Shown: positions 45,591 to 56,884 of the stretch, piece by piece | Layout of the letters: the number at the start of each line of letters is the position of its first letter | Numbering within the stretch: the first letter of the stretch is position 1 | DNA from: Nephrocerus scutellatus | Lineage: Eukaryota; Arthropoda; Insecta; Diptera; Pipunculidae | Assembly (NCBI GenBank): GCA_947095585.1 | Contig: OX352764.1 | Span: 6,309,001 to 6,373,000, forward strand | Reading direction: 5' to 3' | DNA length: 64,000 nt | The notes under the pieces: generated by a model | Seen by the model: the letters and a program-made list of their open reading frames with translations, nothing else | Databases searched by the model: none | Told to the model about the DNA's origin: nothing | Position numbers and translations under genes: made by a program

Positions 45591-46085
45591 CTTGGGAAAG
45601 AAATAGCAAGAAATATTCCCCAATAAACGGTGCGAATGGAACCACATGTTCCTCTAGGATGTTCTTAATGTAATAAGTGAAGTTCACCGATCCTTCCACG
45701 ATGCACAGCTGGGGTTTTCCGCCTATGGAAATTCCTGTCCACACCATGATGGAACCTCCCGCTGGGCAACTGCTGCCGAAAATGATCTCTAACCTGATCG
45801 TTTCCACAATCTGCTACGTCCATCTGGTGAGCGCAGACAAAACCTAGACTCAGCATCTGTCCAATCTTGGTGAAGGCGAGCCAATTCCATTCGACGTCGC
45901 TTATGCTTTACCGTGTTTCTCAGTACACTAGCAGGTCTGCTTGCTCTCAGGCCACTTTCCACTAATCGCCGCCTTAACATTTGAGCATTCACAGCTATCT
46001 CTCTAACGATTTGAAGTCTGTGAGACCGCTCAACCGCTGTTTGGTGACGATTCCGAAAGGCTTTTAAGCACCAAACATCGGTCAT
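45583..46085 (-). pseudogene. Tc1-like transposase remnant
   Basis: Minus strand, two frames: RHQTAVERSHRLQIVREIAV, RRMELARLHQDWTDAESRFC, RSPDGRSRLWKRSG, then GGSIMVWTGISIGGKPQLCI and HVVPFAPFIGEYFLLF. These are the middle part of a Tc1-family transposase. A frameshift separates the two, the N-terminus is degenerate and the third catalytic region (DNARPH) is lost. Lies between the arms of the inverted duplication. Confidence 0.85.
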
Positions 46086-46163
46086 TCCATGCAGAATTTG
46101 CTTTGGGACGACCTGATCGAAAACCCTTAAATGTTTTGGATCAAATAATAATTAGATAAGATT

Positions 46164-46176
46164 GGGGGGGGGGGGG
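46164..46176. repeat. Poly-G run
   Basis: Thirteen consecutive G residues followed by ACTG; possible sequencing-length uncertainty. Confidence 0.9.
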
Positions 46177-46301
46177 ACTGTCTACTGTCCCGTTTTTAGT
46201 TTTGACAGTTACAGTTGTGGTTTAAAACTTAAGGGAGCTTTTTTTTCTTCTTCAAGGTTATCAAAGCTATATCTTATAATACGATCATATAGTGTAAATA
46301 T

Positions 46302-46886
46302 CGGGTGTTTCAACAGGTGCGCTTCAACTTTTCTCCGATAGGGACGGCGAACGACGCCATATTTTTTATTGTTCTTTTGTTATTTGGAAACTTCATTAGT
46401 ATACATTTCATCATGGAACGCTACACATGTGAACAGCGATTGCAAATCGTGCAAATTTTTTATCAAAATAATCGTTCTGTTGCCGCTACTTTAAGAGCAT
46501 TACGGCCATTTTACGGTCCATTTAACAAGCCAGCCCGTTCGACAATCGACCGTATAGTAAAGATCTTGGCCTACATCCGTATAAGATCAAGCTGACACAA
46601 CAACTAAAGCCGTTTGACCATTTGAAGCGACGCCGATTCGTGAATTGGGCTCAAGAGCAAATCGAAAATGATGCAGATTTTCACCGAAAAATCATCTTCA
46701 GCGATGAGGCTCACTTCGTAAAACGTGCACGCGGTGGTCATGCAAAAGAAATCGAGTTTCATACTTAAATGAATCATATGTATATGTTCAAATTCATTAA
46801 TAAAAAAAAAAGTTAGTTCAAAAGTCGAACAGTTTGTGTTTTATTCAAAAAAAAAGTTGAAGTGCTCTTATTGAAAAACCCTATAT
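46302..46886 (+). mobile_element. Internally deleted mariner-like element with TIRs
   Basis: About 585 bp with imperfect ~30-bp terminal inverted repeats (GGGTGTTTCAACAGGTGCGC at left; complement of GCTCTTATTGAAAAACCC at right). The transposase N-terminus starts at 46413 (MERYTCEQRLQIVQIFYQNN). It jumps after ARSTIDRIVKIL to LTQQLKPFDHLKRRRFVNWA and KIIFSDEAHF (catalytic Asp region), then a few C-terminal residues before the TIR. It is a MITE-like deletion derivative that would depend on another copy to move. Confidence 0.85.
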
Positions 46887-47230
46887 GTCTTCGATACATA
46901 TAGTGGTTTAGGCGGAATGAAGCGACATAAAAGCGTTACACCCATACAGACAAACAAACAGACAACGGCAATTATGTTATTAGGCGATTAGGCGATAAAA
47001 GCATTATTTAAAAATTAATATTATTTTGTTTTAGATAATTTTGACACTCCACGGTTCATGGTTAACATCAAATATACGACGTTATTTCTGAAACTAACTG
47101 ATCATCAAACCCAAACAGAAACGTAATGAGCATGGGTCTCATAACTATAACACAAACTAAACACTAACATCGTCGAGTTTTGGCTGTCCATAGGAAAGAA
47201 TTTTGTAGAAAAAAAACACTTTTGACTTTT
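46887..47230. other. Spacer of the inverted duplication, nothing recognised
   Basis: AT-rich sequence between the mariner-like element and the right arm. Confidence 0.4.
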
Positions 47231-47239
47231 TTGACTTAG

Positions 47240-47880
47240 ACTGGTAAAAGTGATAAACGCTTCTGGTTATGCAAATGAACATACAATTTCTTTGATGTGT
47301 TCGACATTCGATGTTTATTATGTATCACTCTACCATCATCTAAAACTTAAATATCTTTACATGCATCTGCCTCGTCGCTAGCCGTTCAGTTCTTGTGTTT
47401 TTGTAAGAAACAAAACAAAAAAAAAACTGGTCCACCAAGTCAATAGTTAACTCCGAGATTATCATATGTTAACCGTTAACATTTAAATGAATTCGACTGG
47501 CGACGAAGGGCTTCTTACATATCATCTTATCTCGCCTTTACCATTTTTCTAAACTTAGCTTCTACGTTGCACACAAATTTATGGTAATGCAACCTATAAC
47601 AATTTATTTTCTTCTTTCCCTAAAGAGTTTTCGAAATTTATTGTCCAATCTGGTTTGAACTCGGTTCTCACATGGAATGTACCACACAAATCTTCACGTG
47701 TAAGCAAACAGTCAATGTGCTCGCTAGTAGATTAGGGCCTAAAGATATCGTACAATATACAAGCATTGTATGCATTATGTTCTCATTAACAAAGGCACGT
47801 CACGAACACACAGGCAAGAAGATACTATTTAAAATAATCTCAAATAATCGGACCAATGGACAACAGAGAATATTAGGTTG
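47240..47880. repeat. Inverted duplication, right arm
   Basis: Counterpart of 45000-45590 in opposite orientation; continues into pseudogene 1. Confidence 0.85.
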
Positions 47881-47910
47881 AATAAATTACCGATTCGTTG
47901 TGAGTTTTGG

Positions 47911-48105
47911 TATAAATATGACTTTTGAAGCATTTTGGTGTCAGACAATATTTGAATATGAGGGTGTCCACAGCAACGAGCTTAACACCATGGTGTCACC
48001 GGTACGCCAGGTGCTAAAGGTCCTAAAGGTGATACTGGAATAAGAGGTCCACTCGGACAACAAGGACCTACGAGTAATACTACTACCACTGCACCTACAC
48101 CCTGA
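47911..48105 (+). pseudogene. Collagen-like gene, pseudogene 1 (inverted copy)
   Basis: Retains the TATA box (47911), TCAGAC site and ATG (47958) but runs straight from the exon 1 sequence into the Gly-X-Y part with no intron and in the wrong frame. The reading from the ATG stops after about 18 codons. The collagen frame itself reads GTPGAKGPKGDTGIRG, then TSNTTTTAPTP and a stop at 48103. Confidence 0.85.
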
Positions 48106-48265
48106 GGCCCGAGGGGCTCCAAATTTTAACAGAAAGTGTTGTCACCGGAATAACTCATGTGTGGAAAGTTTCTATAAAATGAGACTTTGGGAAGTGGGTT
48201 AAAAATTAATCGCAAGATTCCACGACAAACAGACAAACAAACGGGTACGCGAAGTTAATTTAAAG
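48095..48265 (+). repeat. Dispersed internally repetitive element, copy 7
   Basis: Begins right where pseudogene 1 stops (GAGGCCCGAGGGGCTCC), has GTGTTGTCACCGGAATAACT and ends ACGGGTACGCGAAGTTAATT. Confidence 0.75.
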
Positions 48266-48321
48266 AGAATTTAACAATAGCTCTTAAGAACACTAGCAAT
48301 GTTTTTTTTATTAACAAATAC

Positions 48322-48516
48322 CTGTTGTTTGAGGACTGACTGTTGTTGGTACAGTGGTAGTAGTATTTTTTGTAGGTTCTAGTTATGCGGGTGGACCTCT
48401 TATTCCAGTGTCACCTTTAGGACCTTTAGCACCTGGTGTACCGGGGACACCATAGTGTTAGGCACGTTGCTGTGGACACCCTCATATTCAAATATTATTT
48501 AAAATTCATATTTATA
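48322..48516 (-). pseudogene. Collagen-like gene, pseudogene 2
   Basis: Minus-strand copy with TATA (48516-48508) and ATG at 48485, likewise lacking intron 1. The ATG frame ends after about 18 codons. The collagen frame (VPGTPGAKGPKGDTGIRGPP) meets a TAA at once. It keeps the Thr-rich end and a GTATTT donor. Faces pseudogene 1 tail to tail. Confidence 0.85.
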
Positions 48517-48529
48517 CCAAAACTCACAA

Positions 48530-48820
48530 AGAATCTGTAATTGATTCAACCTAATAATCTCTGTTGTCCATTGGTCCGATTATTTGAGATTATTTTAAAT
48601 AGTGTCTTCTTGCCTGTGTGTTCGTGACGTGCTTTTGTTAATGAGATCATAATGCATACAATGCTTGTATATTGTACGATATCTTTAGGCCCTCATCTAC
48701 TAGCGAGCACATTGACTGTTTGCTTACACGTGAAGATTTGTGTGGAACATTCCATGTGAGAACCGAGTTCCAACCAGATTGGATATTTAATTTGAAAGCT
48801 GTTTAGGGAAATAATTAAAC
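48530..48820. repeat. Third copy of the duplicated upstream region
   Basis: Same orientation as 45000-45230 (CGATATCTTTAGGCCC, CGTGAAGATTTGTGTGG, CATTCCATGTGAGAACCGAG). Belongs to pseudogene 2's 5' flank. Confidence 0.85.
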
Positions 48821-48844
48821 AGTAGTGGTCCATTGTGATACCAC

Positions 48845-50520
48845 ATGGATCAGAGAGAATTCCCTCCACCTACTCATTGAACCAATTAGAGCTTCGCATT
48901 AAGCGTAGAAGACTACCAATGTCAATGTTGATAAGATCAATAATGTCGTTGTAGAAGAAAGCTCCCATATGGAGTTTAAGTTTTTGGGAGAGGGCTGGCC
49001 AAGTACAGAGAAGATGGGCGATGGTTTCCTCCTCCTCTTCCGTGCAGCTTCTGCAGAAGTCATTCGAGAAAACTCCAAGTATTGCTGCAGGTCTGCCTAT
49101 GGGACAGTGTCCTGTGTTGACACCTAAAATAGCACTGATGTGGGATCTTTTTTGAGAGATCAAACACTTGGGGCATTTCGGAACCAGCTTGGGCCAGATT
49201 TGTTTTTTCGCTATGCAAGTTGTTCCGTTTGACCACCTAAGGCTAGTTTTTTCATTAGCATCCCGATTTAACATGAGTTTCCATGTAGCGAACCATATTC
49301 AGGTAAGATGGGTAGTGTAGTTCCTTGTTTGGCGAGTTCGTCAGCTATACAGGAACCCGGAATGTCTATGTGGCCCGGCACCCAACACAGGTGGATATTG
49401 AACTGCTCCGCAATCACTATGAGAGATGATCGGCAGTTAAGGGCTAGAATTGAGTTTGTAGAGACTGATTCCAGGAATTTCAGTGCAGCTTGGCTATCCG
49501 AGAATATACGGGTATCCTTTGAGAATATGACGTTTCCCTTTAGCCAAGATAAGGCTTCACTGATCGCTATAATCTCAACCTCGAAAACACTACAGTGCCT
49601 TGGAAGGACGGAAAGAGATGCTAAGTTTCAGCTTAATTGAGAAAACACCTTCGCCGACTCCGTCATCAGTTTTTGACCCGTCGGTGTTAAAAAGAATGTA
49701 TTCATCTTCCGGGTAAGCGCCCTCTCCCCAGAATGATCTGGAGGGGACAGTGACCTCGAAGTTTTTGTTGAAATGGAGTTGCGGATAGGTTTAGGCTATG
49801 TTTTGTGGGATCCCGACTAGATTCAGGATAGAGGAGTAATCGATTTCATTTCTAGTCCACTGGGAGATAGCGTTAAGGCGAATAGCCGAGCTAGCAGCCT
49901 ACTGAAAATATCGAGTGGTGTAATGTCAAACAGAATGTCTAGTGTGGCGGAGGGGGTTGTACGAAGTGCTCCGCTCATACATAGACTAGATGATCTTGGG
50001 AATTTGCTTAATTTGTCAATGTTTACTTTCTTATAAAGCCAGTCCACCATATAGTCACACCGTATAGAAGAGTATAACTTACTATAGCTGTGTTATACGG
50101 GGTTGAAGACCCCATCTGCTAATAATGGTTTTTTTACATGAGAAGAGTACCACTGTGGCTTTACGAACTCTTTCCTGTATGTTTGATTTCCAGCTTAGCT
50201 TCCTGTCCAGAATAAGTCCCAAATACCTGGCTTTGTCAGAGAATGCTAAAGCTTATACCTTTTATAGAAAGGATATATGTGGAACTTTATTTCCTAGTGA
50301 ATAGGACAAGCTCAGTTTTGTGAGGATTTACCCCTAAATCACAGCGATCTGCCCAGCAAGTTAGCTTATTGAGAGCATTTTGCGGGAGTTCCTTTAAGGT
50401 ATTCGGGTAAGCCTAAGCGATAACTCTGCGGCCATCACCGGTTAGGCATATCAGCAGCTCATTCACTGCTAAGTTCCATAGAAGTGGGGCAGGACTCCAC
50501 CTTGTAGGTTCGTCTGCAGA
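48845..50520 (-). mobile_element. Non-LTR retrotransposon 3' half (RT end, RNase H, tail)
   Basis: Minus strand from right: degenerate CDLGVNPHKTELVLF region (about 50330), ARYLGLILDRKLSWKSNI-like (50210), SGALRTTPSATLDILFDITP (49960). RNase H pieces follow at 49300-49740, then CRSCTEEEEETIAHLLCTWP, the C-terminal CxxCxxxxHxxxxC-type tail, at 49020. Several stops and frame breaks. Same clade as 21440-22690. Confidence 0.82.
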
Positions 50521-50559
50521 CAGATCTTTTGGCACACGACACGCCCAGTTTTGAATTAA

Positions 50560-51079
50560 TAATCCAACCTGTGAGCAGAAGATTAATCAATTCGCCAAGC
50601 GAGTCGTCCACCACAAAGTCGATTAAATCAAGTCACATACTGGGACAGCGGCTTCAAGAAGTTCGTGAAGTCAGTGGGTGGACAGTTCGCTCGAGAGAAC
50701 AGTCCTGTTCTCTGACGAGTGCAGGATGTGTTTATATGGCAACAATGGGGGAGGAAGAGTATAGAGAAAATCAGAAAAGCGATTTGTACAATGATGCATT
50801 GAAGAGCGTGTCTTGTATGGCGGTTGATCGTGCATGACCTGGGGAGGCATGCCACTGGAAGCGAATACAGATCTTGTTTTCATCTCCGGAGTGAATACTG
50901 GTCGTCGATCAAGAGAATTGACTTCTCAACGGTACATTGAGGAAGTATTCGAGGACTACGTCGTACCTTTTGCCGGGTTTATTGGTGAAAACTTCCTGTT
51001 CATGCAGGATAATGCGAGACCGCATACGGCTGGTATAGTGTACCCAGTACCTTCAAGTGTATGTGTCTATTATACATAG
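50560..51079 (+). pseudogene. Tc1-like transposase remnant, second copy
   Basis: Broken frames ending in TSQRYIEEVFEDYVVPFAGF and ENFLFMQDNARPHTA, the third catalytic region missing from the 45.6-kb copy. The middle catalytic block is present only as fragments around 50700. Confidence 0.75.
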
Positions 51080-51119
51080 AGTGGCCAGCTCGAAGCCCGC
51101 ACCTCAATGCCAGGGCCCT

Positions 51120-51440
51120 TTTCATGCCGATTTATCGCTCTGCTAACTTCGTCTATGCTTGGTGGCGGCAGCATAGTATGGTCTTCGGTCATTGGTGGAG
51201 CCTCCAATTCCTCAGTTAGCTGGCCATTTAGCAACTCATGAAAGTGCTCTCCGCATCGCTCTATGATGGCTTTGCGATCGGCGATTACCCTCTTTGTCTT
51301 TGCAGTATGTGTGACACGGTGAATATAGCGTCATACCGCGGACTCTTTGGTAGAACTTCCTCGCCTGGTGCGGTCCTCGCTCTCTGTACAGTTCTAGATA
51401 ACGGACGAGATTCTTCTCCCAGGCTGGTTTCTTTCGCCGG
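51120..51440 (-). mobile_element. RTE-like fragment
   Basis: Minus strand repeats the AELAKWLTEELEAPPMTEDH and PPPSIDEVSRAI region of 24259-24459, plus the preceding RTAPGEEVLPKSPRYDAIF part. Confidence 0.75.
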
Positions 51441-52277
51441 TTTTTTCATATCCTCTGAGCTCTTTATATTCATATTCAGATGCCCGCGTTCTATGTATAC
51501 AGTACATTTATTTTATTTGTTAAAGAAATGGGCGTTTTTCACTTTTCAGAGAGCTTATGAACGTATGGATGAATGGTCAAATGGACGAACGCACATACAG
51601 ACAGACAGACGGAGAAACTACATTCGCGAGCTACTACTATATGAAAGAAACGACGAGAACTCAAAAGCATTGCACTGTTACTCGAATGAATTCAAATGCA
51701 CACAGAAGCCAAGAAGCTTAAAAAGCGAGCGAGATTAATCACCAATGGAATAGATAAATCATTTTTATCTGGCAATTTTTTATTGTTGATGAATCAACTG
51801 ACGCACTTAAAATAACCGACGGCTCCGTTGTGATGTGCGACAAATCAAACAATTTATTCCTTAATTCGTTTTCTTTGTAGAACATTTCGGATTATGATTA
51901 ATTTATTGTGTCACTAACGGTTGCTTATTAGTGTTTGTGTTAGTAGTGTGTTGTTTTCTGCAAATGTGAGCGATGATTAGACAACAATTTTTAATCCAAC
52001 ATGATTGGCCGACATAGTGGTTGTTTACGTTCGAGTCACTAACGTACAGTTTTAGTGATGAACAGTACAATTTCAGTTTTTCTGCTGAGTTGACTGCAAT
52101 CTACAGCGTGTTGTCTAGGAGCCAAATTTGTCCAGGGCCCTTTTCATGACTTCGCTGTTCACAGAACCGATATAATTAGTACCGCGTTAACTATATGCGC
52201 AACTACCTTACTGCGAACATTGTTGCAAGTGGCCAAGTGCCTCTAACACCGAGAAAGGTACCTTTTTTAATGGTGGA
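51440..52277. other. Intergenic, nothing recognised
   Basis: No gene or element recognised between the RTE-like fragment and the LTR of the Ty3/gypsy element. Confidence 0.4.
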
Positions 52278-52443
52278 TGTTATGTATTTTATTGCCGTGA
52301 ACCCTAATTAAAAAGCACTTATTATAATAATCTTTATTCTGCGAATGTTAATACGAGACTAAATAAGAAGAATCAAAAACTAGCAATAATGACATTTGTA
52401 TAGTGTTGCCAATTTTACATTATATGTACAATAGGTTATAACA
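52278..52443 (-). repeat. 3' LTR of the Ty3/gypsy element
   Basis: 166 bp bounded on the minus strand by TGTTATAACC and ATACATAACA (TG..CA ends with a short inverted repeat). Directly preceded by a purine tract AAGCGTGGGAGAT (52456-52444). No matching 5' LTR was found to the right. Confidence 0.7.
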
Positions 52444-52477
52444 ATCTCCCACGCTTAATTGAGAACTGAAGAATTAT

Positions 52478-54469
52478 TCATGGAACATAATCACGAAGAT
52501 GAGTTGGCATGTTGCGTGGTCTTGTAGACCTACGAATAGCTTGACCCTGAATTGGTTGAGTTGGTTGAGATATGTGCAGCTCCTGGATCCCTGGAGGGTT
52601 TAAGGGTGCAGCTTGATCCTGACTAGGTTGCGTTTGTTGGTTTGAAGTTTCAAGAATATACTGGCGGTAAAATTGATTTTGTTGATTTAAAGGTGTATTT
52701 GAATTACTTGACGAGGAACTTGAATCAATGTTGCCATCAGCAATGTCTGGTGCAAAACGTACTTTACATTGTTGAACTTTCGTAGCTTTAAGTTGGTCTA
52801 TGTGACGTTTAAGTGTATATCCATCATCTAACTTTACAACATAATGGAGTTGTCCAAGTTTCCGTAGTACCGTACCTATTTTCCATACAGTTTTGTTGTT
52901 TCGAAGATGTATGACTTGAACTCTTTCTCCCACGCTTATCCGACGAACACCCGGTATTGGTTTTGTAGTATTACATTTCATTGTTGGCTTTAACGCATCT
53001 AGTTTAATTCGTATTCGTCTATTGAAGTAAAGTTCAGCTGGACTCTTCCCACAGCTGAGAGGTGTTGCTCTATATCTTTGAAGAATTTCGTTAACTTTAC
53101 TTTGCAACGACCCTGGTTCCGATGACATAGCTTTTAATTTGCGTTTTAATGTTTGCACGTTGCGTTCAGCTAATCCATTTGTACTAGGATGTCCCGGGGC
53201 GATTAATTTTTGGAAAATACCATTTTTACTGCAAAAAGATGTGAATTGCTCACTGGTGAAAATTGAAGCATTGTCTGATACCATAACTGATGGGAATCCA
53301 TGCGTGGAAAAAATTTCGGTTAGACGGCTTATAGTACTTTGTGTCGTAGGTGAGTCGCGTATGACTTTAAATTCTGACCATTTTGACTTGGCATCGACGA
53401 CAATTAAAAAATTATGGTCTTGGAAAGGCCCTGCGTAATCGATGTGAATTCTTTCCCAGTTTTCATCTGGTTCTTGCCACTGGTGCAGTGGGGCTTTTGG
53501 AGGTTTATTTTGGACTTCAACACAGGCTTCACATGAACGTACCATTCTCTCGATGTCCCGGTCGATTCCTTTCCAAACACAGTATCTTCTCGCCAGTTGC
53601 TTCATTTTCGTAATCCCCGGATGGGTGTGATGTAATTCTTGAAGTATTTGAGACTGGAGGCTACTTGGAATGAGAACTCTTTGGCCCTTGAATATAACAC
53701 CATTGTTGAGCGTGTATCTTCCCTCGTTATCCGCACCATTTTGTAGATTTGCCACGATTGTTGAAAGTTCTGGATCTTTTGCTGTCTCTGCTGCTAACGT
53801 TGCCGCATTTATGTGTTCACTGGAGATTTCGAAAATTGATTGACTGCATAATTCATTTACCTCTTCACTGATAATTTTGTCTGTAGATGGTTTTTCATTC
53901 AATTGTGTTGCACGAGATAAACAATCAACATTTGTGTGTTCCGATCCCTTCTTGTAGACTATTTCGTAATCGAAGCTTGACAGAAATTCGGCGTAGCGCA
54001 GTAACCTTGCTGCTGTCATGGCGGGCATCTTGTTGTGTTGATGGAAAATGCGAGTTAATGGACGATTATCGGTGACTAGTTGAAATTTCCTGCCGTAGAG
54101 ATACATAAAAAAGTGATTTATTGTAAAGATGATTGCTAATGCTTCGCGATCTAACTGGCTAAAATTTGTTTCAGCTGTTGTCAATGACCTTGATGCGTAA
54201 GCAACTGGACGTTCTATGCCGTTGACTAGGTGTGAGAGTACGCCTGCTATACCTGTAGGACTGGCATCACAAGCGACTATAACTGGCAGTTCCGGATCGA
54301 AAGGCATCAGGACTTGATCACTAGCAACAATATTTTTAAGTTTGATAAACGCAGCTTCACATTTTGCGGACCAATTAAATTTGTTATCTTTCTGGAGCAG
54401 TTGACGTAATGGATATGTTATCGAAGACATTTCGGGTATAAATCTGGTGTAATACGTTATCATGCCCAA
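52478..54469 (-). pseudogene. Ty3/gypsy pol, second part (RT end, RNase H, integrase)
   Basis: 663 open codons. The start matches the RT/RNase H connection (FIPEMSSITYPLRQLLQKDN), then RNase H with ACDASPTGIAGVLSH, SQLDREALAI and VTDNRPL. Integrase follows with an HHCC zinc finger (HHTHPGITKMKQLA to CEACVE), and the catalytic D (HIDYAGPF), D (VSDNASIF) and E (NGLAERNVQ). A Pro/Gln-rich C-terminus ends near 52478. The first Met is internal; the true frame comes from the broken part upstream. Resembles the Mag (K02A2.6-like) clade. Confidence 0.9.
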
Positions 54470-55225
54470 AAATCTTCGGACATCATCTGCTGTAGTCGGT
54501 CGAGGTATTTATATTTCCGATTGCTTGAATTTTTGAAGGCGATTTTGAAATTTTATTATAGCGTACGACGTGTCCCAGAAATTCCACCTGAGTTTGCAAA
54601 AATGAGCATTTGGTTTTATTTAGATGTAGATCATGTTGTTTTAGACGTTTCAGAGTTTCAGTATCAAGTTGTTTTTACATTCAGCCTCGGTTGCGCCATG
54701 TATTATAATGTCATCGAAATATGACATAGTTTTGTTTAATCCGGATAGAATTTGCTCAATGATGCGATTAAATTCCGCTGGCGCAGTTTTAATGCCAAAC
54801 GATAGACGATTTACGTTGTATGTTCCCTTATGGGTTTATATTGTTTGGATTTCCCTGGATTCTGGATTTACTCGAAGATGCAGGTAGGCTTTATAGAGGT
54901 CAAGTCGACAGAAATATTTTGACCCTTTGAGATTATTTAATATTTCATCGACACGCCGTATTGGGTAATTTGCAGAAACTAGTTGAGGATTAACGCCTGG
55001 CTTATAATCGACGCATAGTCGAATACCACCGTCTGGTTTTGTAATGATCACTAGGGGAGATCCCCAATCACTCCTTTCACATTTTGTAATAATCCCAGCT
55101 GCTTCTAAATCATCGAGTTCCTTTTCAACGAAGTTCTCGAAGTGCATGTGGAACTTCTCGTTCTTTGAAGAATATTGGTTTCGAACCTTGACGAAGCTGG
55201 AGTGTGACCTCAAAATTTGGAACAC
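54470..55225 (-). pseudogene. Ty3/gypsy reverse transcriptase core, broken
   Basis: RT fingers and palm are readable: SDWGSPLVIITKPDGGIRLC, RVDEILNNLKGSKYFCRLDL, then a stop at about 54836, and, beyond it, MSYFDDIIIHGATEAEC containing the YxDD catalytic box. A second break near 54670 precedes the downstream frame. Because of these stops the element could not make a working polymerase from this copy. Confidence 0.85.
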
Positions 55226-56675
55226 AACCTACTTTTTCTGTAAAAACGTCCTCAAACTTGTCAACAATATCTGAAATTGAATCAAAATTATTTTCCTCTA
55301 ATGCATTGATATTGTTGACATGATGTCTGTCCACTTCATGAAGGTTGATTCCTAAATGGCGAATCCATACCCGGCCTAAGAGCGCATCGTATTCGCGAGG
55401 AACTACATACAACTCCTCATTTGCTGTGCAGTTGTTGTAATTGACTTGAACTTCGATTTTACCATCAGGAAATATAATATTTTTAGTATATGATCGGAAA
55501 GCAATTGTTGAAGGTTGCAGTGGTGCTTTTATTTTCAGCTGATTGTATTGATTCCTTGGTATTAATGTATAACCAACACCAGTGTCGACCTCAAATTTTT
55601 GACGGTGTCCATTTATTTCCACCGTAGCATAGTACTTATCAGCATCGTTATTTTTATTGTGCTGATTGTAAAATATATCGACGATTTGGTTAATACCATA
55701 CATTTGGTGAACTGGTTCGTCATGATCATCATTTCTATGAGTTGAACTATGGTTTGAAGTTTTGACTAATGTTTTGATGCACACTTGTTGTACGTGACCA
55801 CTTTTTCCACACGATTTACACTTGAGATTACGTGGGTTAGTACGGCAGTCCCGTGTTTTGTGGTTGTCTCTACCACAGCGTATGCACAAGTTGTCGATTC
55901 CCAACTGGGCGTAGTTTATTCTAGATTTGGAACGACCTTGTGCTCTTGAAGACTGAGCCCTGGAACGACTTTTTCGACGGTTTGAATTTCTGGCTTGAAT
56001 TTTGTTTACGGCGTTGTTGATGGGTTGCTTTGTAGTCAGCTCACGACAATCGATTTTTGATGCTTCTAATGATAAAGCTTTTTGTACTATTTTTTTGAAA
56101 TCGTCTTCTTCCGATTGAAGTAATTGCTCCCGGATTGTGTTGTCGTTAATGCCACGTATAAATTGGGCTCGAAGTAAAATGTTTGATATGTCATCCTTGC
56201 AGGCACACTTTGACACAAACTCGCACTCATTTGTATCCCGCCGGAGTAATGCCACATAATCAGCTATTGTATGTTCTTCGCCTTGATATGTGGAAAAAAA
56301 AATCGGTGTTGACTTACTAGTATGTTTTTTTTTCGGGCACAAATGAGTTTCCAACATTTTCATTAAGTCGTCGTACTCGACTTCGTTGACTGTCTTAGGG
56401 GCAATTAATGAAACCAACAACTTAAAATGTGTAGGTCCAATTGAGTTTATAAGCATTTGACGGCAAAGTGATTTATTAGTAATAACACCCTTCATGGTCA
56501 AATAATTTCCGAAGCGTTGATGGTATAACTTAAAGTTTTCTTTTTTATCATCAAAGTTCTCAAATGGAGCACACATAACCTGTAATGGTGGCTGCTGCTG
56601 TTGTTGTGGTTGTTGTTTACTCCCTGCGTTACCACCAATAAAGACATTTATTCGCAGGGCAGGTTTTTTCTTCAT
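55125..56675 (-). pseudogene. Ty3/gypsy Gag-protease frame
   Basis: 516 open codons: an N-terminal Gln-rich start, capsid-like region, a basic SRSRAQSSRAQGRSKSR linker and two CCHC zinc knuckles (CIRCGRDNHKTRDC and CKSCGKSGHVQQVC). An aspartic protease follows with active site VDTGVGYTLIP (consensus D-T/S-G-A has Val for Ala) and flap-end ALLGRVWIRHLG. Gag and protease share a frame, as in Mag-like elements; overlaps the RT frame at its end. Intact in itself, but in an element with a broken polymerase and no 5' LTR. Confidence 0.85.
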
Positions 56676-56884
56676 AAATCCCTTTGCTTCTTACTGCCCC
56701 CGTTCATATTGGCGAAGTTGCTGCATCTGAGTTGCTGAGCTGCATCTGTGGTGAGCTGTTATGAGTTCGTTGATTACGTTCAAGGCTTCTTCATTTGCTC
56801 ACCATTGCTTGAATGAGGCTAGCTGTACTGATTCGGCCTCTAAGTAGCCGTTCAAGTAAGCGCCTTCTGTTATTGAATCGCACG

